Part shown: positions 7,780 to 14,101 of the stretch, piece after piece
Numbering within the stretch: the first letter of the stretch is position 1
Layout: each line of letters starts with the position of its first letter
Origin: Fimbriimonas sp.
GTDB lineage: Bacteria; Armatimonadota; Fimbriimonadia; Fimbriimonadales; Fimbriimonadaceae
Assembly: GCA_029866005.1 (NCBI GenBank)
Contig: JARXAE010000016.1
Location: 1-64,000 of the forward strand
Direction of reading: 5' to 3'
Length of the DNA: 64,000 nucleotides
Made by a program: the position numbers and the translations under genes
The notes under the pieces: generated by a model
Told to the model about the DNA's origin: nothing
Database searches by the model: none
Seen by the model: the letters and a program-made list of their open reading frames with translations, nothing else

Positions 7780-8544
7780 CTAGATGCCTGGCGTTGGATC
7801 CGACAATGTGTTGAACCAGCCGTTATCCAAGACACCATCTCCGTTTCGATCATCTAGCTGCCCCGGAGTCTTTGTTGAAGCATGTCCATCGCACCAGGCA
7901 ATCGTCACCCGATTCACCGCCCACGCGGCGGGAAGTGATCTACAGCTCGTACCGCACTCTGAACCTTCACCATAAAAGCCACTGATCTTACCGCTCCCTC
8001 TTGGACTAGGTATCGGAGGATCGACCACGTACTCACCGGCGCTGAGGCTCCCGTTAGTTCTGCGAACTCCGCGGGTTCCCGTGAGGGCAATTGTTTCAGC
8101 AGGTGATCCCACTGCTGTATCGGAGATCGAAAACGGAAACGCTGAGTTCCCGGCAACGGCACGAGAGTTACCGAGATACTGATAATTGAATCCATAGCCT
8201 CCGTAGCGAACCGCTGGCGCGTGGGCGAACGCCTTTGTAAACATCTCCTTTGGAGCCAACGGCCCCACAAACATTTGCTCACTCTTAACGTAGGCATAGA
8301 TCGCATCCGGCCAACGAGTTCTAGGGACCTGGTTTGACGGGCTGCTCATCATCGGATACGCCTCGTTGTCGCTTACGTACATCGTGATCCCCTGTCCAAG
8401 CTGTTTCAGATTTGAAAGATCGACTGTTCTCTTTGCGCTCAGTTTTGCCTGAGCAAAAACTGGGAAGAGAATTGCAGCAAGGATCGCGATAATGGCAATC
8501 ACAACCAGGAGTTCAATCAGCGTGAAGGCTTTTTGATTAAGCAC
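7780..8544 (-). CDS. Type II secretion/type IV pilin-like pseudopilin (H-X9-DG type)
   Basis: The 254-residue protein starts with a class III prepilin leader: short, basic, then [19 protein letters not shown] with the conserved Glu5 of the mature pilin. This is followed by the [13 protein letters not shown] segment very common in Armatimonadota and Planctomycetes pseudopilins. Near the C-terminus, [11 protein letters not shown] matches the processing-associated H-X9-DG region. Such proteins are exported and inserted by type II/IV pilus machinery; no pilus assembly gene is nearby, so this is an orphan. The start is GTG 8544. A promoter-like site with an inverted repeat lies just upstream. Confidence 0.88.
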   Translation of the reverse strand: MLNQKAFTLIELLVVIAIIAILAAILFPVFAQAKLSAKRTVDLSNLKQLGQGITMYVSDNEAYPMMSSPSNQVPRTRWPDAIYAYVKSEQMFVGPLAPKEMFTKAFAHAPAVRYGGYGFNYQYLGNSRAVAGNSAFPFSISDTAVGSPAETIALTGTRGVRRTNGSLSAGEYVVDPPIPSPRGSGKISGFYGEGSECGTSCRSLPAAWAVNRVTIAWCDGHASTKTPGQLDDRNGDGVLDNGWFNTLSDPTPGI

Positions 8545-8559
8545 ATCAAAATGATACTT

Positions 8560-8600
8560 GACAGTTTTGTCTAGATAATCAATCTCGATAAAACTGTCGA
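8560..8600 (-). promoter_or_regulatory. Pseudopilin promoter with inverted-repeat operator
   Basis: On the minus strand TCGACA (8600-8595) and TATCTA (8577-8572) are separated by exactly 17 bp, a good sigma-70 arrangement 27 bp ahead of the GTG start. A perfect 9-bp inverted repeat, GACAGTTTT (8560-8568) / AAAACTGTC (8590-8598), overlaps the -35 box and the region just downstream of the -10 box. This is the usual position for a repressor operator. No regulator gene is adjacent. Confidence 0.45.
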
Positions 8601-8621
8601 GTTTTCGATGAACACTGCTGG

Positions 8622-9716
8622 TTAGTTCGCCGCTTCGTCCACGGGCTCGATGATCGGCGCGATGTGCTCTTCCCTTCGTTGCCGCTGATATTCTGCTAGC
8701 TCGGTGAGTTCTGGGTTTTCCACAAATTCAAACTGGTCGAATTCGTGCCGGCCAAAGGACTCTTCGAAGTGGGTTACCCTTGCGTGGAGCTGGGTGACCT
8801 TCTTCTCCACTAGACCGTAGTCCATTGAGTCGAGATAGGCTCCGCTTCGGAAGTCACCCTGGAAGTCAGGGATGTCGCGTGAGCGTCGAATTCCAGCTTC
8901 GAGGGCTTTGACACCTTCGATTCCGAATTGGCTCAAGACAACCTGAACGACGTCTCGACTGTGCTGTCGAAGACCAAAAACTCCCGCCTTGTGAAGAATC
9001 TTGGTGAACTCCTCGTAGTCAGGAATGATGTCGTGAGCGGGCATCATGAAGTGCTTCACGATGTCGTACATCGCCGCGACTCCTTCCTCTGGGAAGTAGT
9101 ACAGAATCAGTCGTGATAGTTCGAGGAAGAAGTTGTAGTGAGCGGCTTCGTCAATCGCGATCAGGCGGCAGGCCTGGGCGAGCACCGGGTCGGTGTCATC
9201 GGCTCCGTCGATCTGCTTGTCACCTTTAGCGACTAAACCTAGATTGAGGTAGTTGACCTGGGTAGCTCGCTCTTGGAAGACGGTGTAGAACACCATTCGG
9301 AAGGGTTCGTCCCACGGAAGGTGCCACTCTTGACCGCGGAGGCGGACGTTGTATTCGTGGAGCCACTTCTCGCTTCGGCGTCCGCTGAACAGCAGGACGT
9401 TGCGCCAAAGATCGGCATGACGCTCTTCTTCGCTGCCCCACCGAATGTAGAACTGTGAGCGGCCGTAGCTCTCGCGGATGACGTTGAGGACTTTGCTGAC
9501 GTAGTCGGGAATGAACTGCTCGACGGCGTAGTAGCCCTCGACGATGCGCATCGTGGAATCCGACAAATCGCCGCGGAGTTCGCGCCAATTGAGCGAGAGG
9601 TCAGCATTCCAGTTGCGTAGTTCTTGAGACCTCGCGATGTACCAGCGGTAGAAGCCAGTGACCGAGCGCTCAAAGGCGTACCAACGTTCTGCCTGAGAAA
9701 GCATTGCAGTTGCCAA
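8622..9716 (-). CDS. Acyl-ACP desaturase family di-iron enzyme
   Basis: The 364-residue protein matches the soluble acyl-ACP desaturase/ferritin-like family (PF03405). Helices carry di-iron ligands in [27 protein letters not shown] (EExxH), [11 protein letters not shown] and [11 protein letters not shown] (second ExxH type). Such enzymes insert a double bond into acyl chains, drawing electrons from ferredoxin; the exact substrate and position are not deducible. It stands alone on the minus strand between the pseudopilin promoter and the Ig-like lipoprotein. The ATG at 9716 is the likely start; MLSQAERW is a possible second one. Confidence 0.85.
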   Translation of the reverse strand: MATAMLSQAERWYAFERSVTGFYRWYIARSQELRNWNADLSLNWRELRGDLSDSTMRIVEGYYAVEQFIPDYVSKVLNVIRESYGRSQFYIRWGSEEERHADLWRNVLLFSGRRSEKWLHEYNVRLRGQEWHLPWDEPFRMVFYTVFQERATQVNYLNLGLVAKGDKQIDGADDTDPVLAQACRLIAIDEAAHYNFFLELSRLILYYFPEEGVAAMYDIVKHFMMPAHDIIPDYEEFTKILHKAGVFGLRQHSRDVVQVVLSQFGIEGVKALEAGIRRSRDIPDFQGDFRSGAYLDSMDYGLVEKKVTQLHARVTHFEESFGRHEFDQFEFVENPELTELAEYQRQRREEHIAPIIEPVDEAAN

Positions 9717-9758
9717 AGCTATTCAAGATAGCCGATTCTCCCGACAAATCACCCGCAA

Positions 9759-10115
9759 TCACGGAGTGATTGTGAGCGTTGCAGAATTGCTAGTTGTTGT
9801 TCCGCCGGCGTTCCTCACCTCAACTCGGTAAGTCCCTGCGTCACCGGTGATGGAGACAGTCTTGGAGTAAGTTGGGTTTGTTGCACCGGGAATCAAGTCG
9901 TAGGTGCTGGTCGTCGTATTGAGCTTGAACCATTGGTAGTTGAGGCCTGCGCCAGTGGCGAGGACGCCAAAACCGAATGCGCTTCCGACCTTTACGGTCT
10001 GATTCCCTGGCTGGCCCGAAATGACCGGCTTGATCAGCTCATCCAGTTTTCCTCCGCACGCAAAGATCGTCGCAATGAGCGGGAGGGCGGCGAGGATGGC
10101 GGTCTTTCGAGTCAT
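9759..10115 (-). CDS. Lipoprotein with one Ig-like domain
   Basis: The 118-residue product has a lipoprotein signal (MTRKTAILAALPLIATIFACGG, lipobox IFAC). One immunoglobulin-like domain follows: QPGNQTVKVGSAFGFGVLA, GLNYQWFKL, then AGTYRVEVRNAGG, a typical F-G strand pattern. Domains of this kind usually mediate adhesion or substrate contact at the cell surface; no specific role can be given. It lies 42 bp upstream of the desaturase gene on the same strand and diverges from the 10203 gene. Confidence 0.75.
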   Translation of the reverse strand: MTRKTAILAALPLIATIFACGGKLDELIKPVISGQPGNQTVKVGSAFGFGVLATGAGLNYQWFKLNTTTSTYDLIPGATNPTYSKTVSITGDAGTYRVEVRNAGGTTTSNSATLTITP

Positions 10116-10202
10116 GGGTTTATCTTACTGGGTTCGACGGATTGGCAGAGACTGGGTTTCGCCAATCTTGCGGGGAAATCTTGAGCAGGTAGCCTTCTGG
10201 AG

Positions 10203-10742
10203 ATGACTTTGATGGACACCTTGCAGCAACGATTGGCGGACGGGCGACCGTTTGGCTTTTGTCCCGCTGGAGATGCGGACGAAGTGCTTTGGGGCGTGGC
10301 TCTCGAAGTCAACGAGTCAAACTTTCAGGTTCAGCTGATTGGCACTTTGGGCGAGTCTAACGAGATTGAGTGGTACCAGTTTGATTCGGTGACAAATTTC
10401 GACTTCGGTGATCGGTACTCGGAGCGATTGAGTCGGCTCCGACAGTTCACTCCTTCTCTTCCTGAAGACTACGAATTTGTTCTTGACTCGGTCGAGATTG
10501 AGCGAATTCTGGGTGAGGCAGTGGTTTCTGGCGCAGTGGTTCAGGTTGAAGTGCTTCCAGACGACGCAACGTCGACGGTTCGAGTTCTCTCGATCGAAGG
10601 CGAATGGGTGACGATGCGGGACTATGATGATTTGATGCAGCCCTACGGGTTGTTGGTCCATCGGTTGAGCAATATCTCCGGGGTACGGGCGGGGACGGCT
10701 TATGAGGAAGCGGACGAGTTTGTAGAGCTCGCGGGTCGGTAG
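10203..10742 (+). CDS. Conserved-looking cytoplasmic protein of unknown function
   Basis: The frame encodes 179 residues, acidic, with alternating strand/helix patterns (VLWGVALEVNESNFQVQLIG, VVQVEVLPDDATSTVRVLSI, GEWVTMRDYDDLMQPYGLL). It has no signal peptide or membrane segment. I recognise no family. The start ATG 10203 has TAGCCT at 10190-10195, seven bases upstream; ATG 10212 is an alternative. A convincing terminator follows the stop codon, which supports it being a real single-gene transcript. Confidence 0.65.
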   Translation: MTLMDTLQQRLADGRPFGFCPAGDADEVLWGVALEVNESNFQVQLIGTLGESNEIEWYQFDSVTNFDFGDRYSERLSRLRQFTPSLPEDYEFVLDSVEIERILGEAVVSGAVVQVEVLPDDATSTVRVLSIEGEWVTMRDYDDLMQPYGLLVHRLSNISGVRAGTAYEEADEFVELAGR

Positions 10743-10759
10743 TTTGATAAGATTGGTTG

Positions 10760-10790
10760 CCCCGAGGGCTTTGCTCTTGGGGTGTTTTTT
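10760..10790 (+). terminator. Rho-independent terminator
   Basis: A ten-pair stem with two G-T pairs, CCCCGAGGGC (10760-10769) / GCTCTTGGGG (10773-10782), carries a TTT loop and is followed by TGTTTTTTG. It lies 18 bp after the stop codon of the 10203-10742 gene. Confidence 0.85.
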
Positions 10791-10977
10791 GGGTGCGTGT
10801 GTAGAGTTTGTGGGGCGCGTTAGGTTCAAAGTTGTTTGAATTTTGTCGAAAGATGGGCGTGAAAGGGCGCATTTCTGCGGTGCTTTGGAGCTTCTGGTCG
10901 GTGCTTGATCTGTAACTTGAATCATCACTTACTAGGCGACGAAAACGGGGAAAAGTCAACCAGGTTATAGCGAGTTT

Positions 10978-11062
10978 GGGGCGTGGCGGGGTGGTGATTG
11001 GTCGCTTGACCGTGCCTCCCAGGTTACAAGTCTTTACTTTGCCGAGTTAATGGGCTCGCCGC
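10978..11062 (+). repeat. Element copy A (~85 bp), possible structured RNA
   Basis: This stretch is related to 12158-12241. Both contain GGGCGTGG (10979-10986), then after a short variable gap GGGGTG, then TTGGTCGCTTGNCCGTGCC (10998-11016). After a 36-37 bp spacer both end in GGCTCGCCGC (11053-11062). Upstream GTCAA at 10955-10959 can pair with the loop TTGAC at 11006-11010, and GCGAG (10970-10974) can pair with CTCGC (11055-11059). It lies in the gap 10743-11147, which holds no credible gene. The strand and function are unknown. Confidence 0.5.
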
Positions 11063-11070
11063 TAAGTAAG

Positions 11071-11117
11071 TAAAAGAAAATGATCATGCTCCCCTTTTGA
11101 TTGGGTGTGCATGATCA
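11071..11117 (-). terminator. Terminator of the PEP-CTERM gene
   Basis: Read on the minus strand, TGATCATGC (11117-11109) pairs perfectly with GCATGATCA (11089-11081), and the stem is followed by TTTTCTTTTA (11080-11071). It lies 31 bp after the stop of the PEP-CTERM gene. Confidence 0.75.
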
Positions 11118-11147
11118 CTTACTGTCGTTCGCAATTAAGATGCGACT

Positions 11148-11852
11148 TTACTTTCGTCGTCGGCGAAGGATTGCGGCAATCCCCAGACCAATTGCTGCCA
11201 TCGAGGATGGTTCTGGAACTGGCTGTCCGAAGGCCTGGAAGGGCAGGTCTGCCCCGCCTGCGGTTCCGTTGACGACTGGAGCAAACGCGCCGCCAGAGGT
11301 TGATTGAACAGCATTTTTCCCGTTTACGGAGAGGCTGGTCGGATTTGGTGGAACCCAAGGGCCACTGGCGACAGTACCGGACATTTGGTAGCTTAGGAAG
11401 TAAGTCCCGGCGGTGAGCGTCTGGTTGAAGGCCACATCGACAAATTGAATACGTCGGTTGGTACTTGTGGTATCCCCCGAGGATGTTCGGTAGACGCCTT
11501 GACCGGAAACGTCATACCAGCCGGTTGACAGAATCGAAGCGGCGCTCAGCGTCGTCGACGCGGCATTACCAATTGCAAAGTTGACACCAGTAATCGAAGG
11601 TGCCGTCGCGCCGGTCTGATAGGCGAAGAGCCGGATATGGGTCATATTTGCGTCGGTCGCCAGCGTGAAGTCGTCTGCAACAACATTGTTATTTGTCGTC
11701 TGTGCTCCATAACCGAAACTAGTTTCATTCGATTCGATCATGCTGTTGTGTCCAGCCGCATGCGCACCGTTAATGAGATTGGCTTGGCTGTAGATTTGCG
11801 CATTGGCGAAGCCAGCGAGCGAAAGACTGCCGATTAAAAGAAAGTTCTTCAT
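11148..11852 (-). CDS. PEP-CTERM sorting domain exported protein
   Basis: The 234-residue protein has a signal peptide (MKNFLLIGSLSLAGFANA) and a beta-rich extracellular region with Asn/Ser/Thr-rich patterns. Its C-terminal sorting signal is VPEPSSMAAIGLGIAAILRRRRK: a PEP motif, one membrane helix and an arginine cluster. In other bacteria such proteins are processed by exosortase and placed on the surface or into biofilm matrix; no exosortase gene is in the window. The gene lies between the two related elements at 10978-11062 and 12158-12241 and has its own terminator. Confidence 0.9.
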   Translation of the reverse strand: MKNFLLIGSLSLAGFANAQIYSQANLINGAHAAGHNSMIESNETSFGYGAQTTNNNVVADDFTLATDANMTHIRLFAYQTGATAPSITGVNFAIGNAASTTLSAASILSTGWYDVSGQGVYRTSSGDTTSTNRRIQFVDVAFNQTLTAGTYFLSYQMSGTVASGPWVPPNPTSLSVNGKNAVQSTSGGAFAPVVNGTAGGADLPFQAFGQPVPEPSSMAAIGLGIAAILRRRRK

Positions 11853-12333
11853 TAGTTTGTTGCCCTAGAAAACATTGCTAGCTATAGCAGGATGTTAGGT
11901 TCACCAGCGCGAACCCTCACAGACGTTATACACCTCTGATCACTGCTTTACAAGCTCCAGATTGAAACCTGGTAATTGGTTCGGATATCCGCTGGAGTCC
12001 GCAGTTGGATCCAAGACTTCTTGATCAATCAGCCAACTTGCGATCATTTGTTACGAGACTTCTTTGTGGCGGAAAGGTATCACGGCCATTTATTGTTCGG
12101 GTCTCTCAAGAATGATCGGCTTGGAGGGAGGCTGTTTACGGACAAGCTGGGCTTTGCGGGCGTGGAAAGGGGTGTGGTTGGTCGCTTGTCCGTGCCACAC
12201 GGGCCCCTCTTTTTACCAAGCCCACGCATGTGGCTCGCCGCGACACTAACCAGCCTGGTCAACTACAGGGACGATTCATCCTTTGGCCCTTGGCACTGAA
12301 TCGCATCGAGCGAGCCAAAGATTTTCTCTGTGG
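11853..12333. other. 480-bp gap without a credible gene, upstream of the rplJ promoter
   Basis: No frame here has protein-like composition or a ribosome binding site. The only structure I can support is element copy B at 12158-12241 with its upstream complement at 12138-12147. The remainder (11853-12137 and 12242-12333) shows nothing I recognise; in particular no tRNA, rplK or rplA is present. Confidence 0.6.
12158..12241 (+). repeat. Element copy B (~84 bp), strongly structured
   Basis: This is the second copy of the element at 10978-11062, with the same order and spacing of conserved blocks: GGGCGTGG 12158-12165, TTGGTCGCTTGTCCGTGCC 12178-12196, GGCTCGCCGC 12232-12241. Nested stems are GCGTGG 12160-12165 / CCACGC 12222-12227 and GTGTGG 12172-12177 / CCACAC 12195-12200. 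The hairpin loop GCTTGTCCGT (12184-12193) is the exact reverse complement of ACGGACAAGC (12138-12147) upstream, so a 10-bp pseudoknot could form. It ends 92 bp before the rplJ promoter. No known RNA family is recognised. Confidence 0.55.
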
Positions 12334-12339
12334 TACACT
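12331..12339 (+). promoter_or_regulatory. Extended -10 promoter of the rplJ-rplL operon
   Basis: TGG followed by TACACT (12334-12339) forms an extended -10 element. Transcription would start at about 12346, immediately before the L10 leader. No good -35 box is seen at 17 bp, consistent with an extended -10 promoter. Confidence 0.5.
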
Positions 12340-12346
12340 CCGTCAG

Positions 12347-12451
12347 TTCTCTAAAGACAGCAGGTGGAAACATAATGTCTCGTGCAAGCGAGACGCCAGC
12401 CGAGGAAACTAAAAACGAGTGTGTTTCACCTCGTGTCCCCATTAAAGGGAC
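12347..12451 (+). ncRNA. Ribosomal protein L10 leader
   Basis: The leader ahead of rplJ matches the L10 leader pattern: the AAAGACAGCAGGTGG block, a hairpin GTCTCG (12377-12382) / CGAGAC (12389-12394), the GCCAGCCGAGG block, and the CCTCGTGTCCCC block. Two exclusive pairings are visible: GGTG...AAAC with GTTTCACC, or CGAGG (12401-12405) with CCTCG (12429-12433). Further down GTCCC (12435-12439) pairs with GGGAC (12447-12451). In known leaders of this family, L10 or the L10-L12 complex binds and represses the operon; here that is by homology of pattern. Confidence 0.8.
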
Positions 12452-12504
12452 GTCTCTTCTGCGCCGTTTTCCCTTCGAAACTTTTCGAGATCAGGTGCAA
12501 ATTA

Positions 12505-13032
12505 ATGCCCACAGAAGCAAAAGCACAAGTGATCGAGCAGGCGAAGGAGTGGTACTCCAAGTCGTCGGGCGTGATCTTTGCTGACTACCGCGGACTCAGT
12601 GTTAAGCAGATGCAGGGGCTTCGAGCCGACCTTCGCAAGAAGGGCGCCGAAATCCATGTTGTCAAGAACACGTTGTTCCGAGCGGCAGTTGGCGAGGATG
12701 TCAACACCCTTCCGGCTGAGTTCCACAACGGCACAACCGCATACGCTTACATCTTTGAAGATGAAGCGGGTTGTGCAAAGGCACTTCTCGATTTCGCTAA
12801 ATCCAGCAAGAAGCTCGTCGTAAAAGGCGGACTCTTTGGTGGCAAGGCGATGACTGCTGACCAGGTGAAGGCCCTTTCGGACCTTCCACCGCGCGATGTT
12901 CTCATCTCGCAGGTTATCGGAACCATCGCTGCTCCTCTCAGCAACCTCGTTGGAACTATCGAAGCCCTTTATGCGGAACCAATCCGCACGATTGGCGCGG
13001 TGGCCGACCAGGCAGCGGAGAAAGCCGCCTAA
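12505..13032 (+). CDS. rplJ: 50S ribosomal protein L10
   Basis: L10 anchors the L7/L12 stalk on the large subunit. The 175-residue protein starts MPTEAKAQVIEQAKEWYSK and continues with SGVIFADYRGLSVKQMQGLR, EIHVVKNTLFRAAV and VKGGLFGGKAMTADQVKALSDLP, all standard L10 segments. The helical tail IGTIAAPLSNLVGTIEALY is where L7/L12 binds. ATG 12505 has an AGGTG eight bases upstream; the frame is open further upstream but that part is the L10 leader. rplL follows after 61 bp. rplK and rplA, usual upstream partners, are missing. Confidence 0.97.
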   Translation: MPTEAKAQVIEQAKEWYSKSSGVIFADYRGLSVKQMQGLRADLRKKGAEIHVVKNTLFRAAVGEDVNTLPAEFHNGTTAYAYIFEDEAGCAKALLDFAKSSKKLVVKGGLFGGKAMTADQVKALSDLPPRDVLISQVIGTIAAPLSNLVGTIEALYAEPIRTIGAVADQAAEKAA

Positions 13033-13093
13033 GAAGATTCGTTTTGAGCCCCGTAAGGGCTCCAAGATTTAACACACACAGAAGAGAAAAGAA

Positions 13094-13483
<390 letters not shown>

Positions 13484-13491
13484 GCCTCGGC

Positions 13492-14013
13492 TTATTGATC
13501 TTTCAAAACTCGCCCCGATTCACTTTGAATCGGGGCGATTTTTTTGTTGTCTAGCTCGGTGGTGTCCTTCAGGACCAGCCAGAGTGGCACTATTCCGATG
13601 ATTCCGAAGAGGGAGTCGATGATTCGCCAGCCGAAGGGGATGCCCCTGATGGGGCCGCAGGTGAAGGCGAGGAGGGGGACGAGGGCGCAGGTCCACATGC
13701 CCCATTGGATGATGAATTTGTTCTTGACCGGATCCCGGTAGGGGCCGACGAAGGCTCCGGCAATGGCGAGGTGGCCGAACGCGAGCCAGTCGGTTCCGTA
13801 GGCGATGAACGGGTAGTTTTGGTCGTTGTTCTGGAGGCCGGCTTGGACGGTGCGGAGCCAGGTGGCAAGGCCGCCATCGCCTTGGCCGAACCACTGGACG
13901 AGAAGGTTGACTTCCCAAGTGAGCGGGAAGGCGGTGACACCGCTGATGACCACGCCGAAGATGAACCCACCGAGGAGGATTCGGATTCGGCGTAGGCGTT
14001 GGTCGGAAGTCAC
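13492..14013 (-). CDS. Small integral membrane protein of unknown function
   Basis: The 173-residue protein has four predicted helices: about 9-30, 70-90, 105-125 and 130-150. The segments GTDWLAFGHLAIAGAFVGPYRDPVKNKFIIQWGMW and CGPIRGIPFGWRIIDSLFGIIGIVPLW are distinctive. I recall similar hypothetical membrane proteins in Bacteroidota and Verrucomicrobiota but know no function. Its last 19 codons run through the rplL terminator on the opposite strand; an earlier natural C-terminus cannot be excluded. It stands alone, downstream of the hairpin at 14059-14088. Confidence 0.72.
   Translation of the reverse strand: MTSDQRLRRIRILLGGFIFGVVISGVTAFPLTWEVNLLVQWFGQGDGGLATWLRTVQAGLQNNDQNYPFIAYGTDWLAFGHLAIAGAFVGPYRDPVKNKFIIQWGMWTCALVPLLAFTCGPIRGIPFGWRIIDSLFGIIGIVPLWLVLKDTTELDNKKIAPIQSESGRVLKDQ
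13510..13545 (+). terminator. Rho-independent terminator of rplJ-rplL
   Basis: A perfect 13-bp stem TCGCCCCGATTCA (13510-13522) / TGAATCGGGGCGA (13526-13538) with a CTT loop is followed by seven T. The convergent membrane-protein gene reads through it on the other strand, so this terminator doubles as coding sequence for that protein's C-terminus. Confidence 0.95.
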
Positions 14014-14058
14014 TACTTTAGTTTAGCCTCGTTCGGTTATAAGTCGCGTGGGTAGAGC

Positions 14059-14088
14059 CTCCTTCCTCCCCTTCAACCTAGGAAGGAG
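14059..14088 (-). terminator. Hairpin after the M19-type peptidase gene
   Basis: A perfect 9-bp stem CTCCTTCCT (14059-14067) / AGGAAGGAG (14080-14088) closes a 12-base loop, 13 bp after the peptidase stop codon. There is no T-tract, so it may only stabilise the 3' end or act as a weak terminator. Confidence 0.4.
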
Positions 14089-14101
14089 AGGAAGAGCAAA
14101 C

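Noticed and set aside
10317-10959. Minus-strand frames of 203 and 170 codons opposite the 10203 gene
   Set aside because: They are Arg/Pro/Ser-rich and cross the plus-strand terminator at 10760-10790; the plus-strand gene has acidic, protein-like composition.
10978-11062. Integron attC site or riboswitch
   Set aside because: No attC core-site pair (RYYYAAC/GTTRRRY) and no integrase are present; it matches no riboswitch consensus I can recall.
11853-12333. tRNA, 6S, SRP or RNase P RNA in the gap before rplJ
   Set aside because: No cloverleaf or TTCGANNC arm, and none of the conserved motifs of those RNAs can be found.
12382-12504. N-terminal extension of rplJ in the open frame
   Set aside because: The region is the L10 leader RNA; ATG 12505 has a Shine-Dalgarno and matches known L10 starts.
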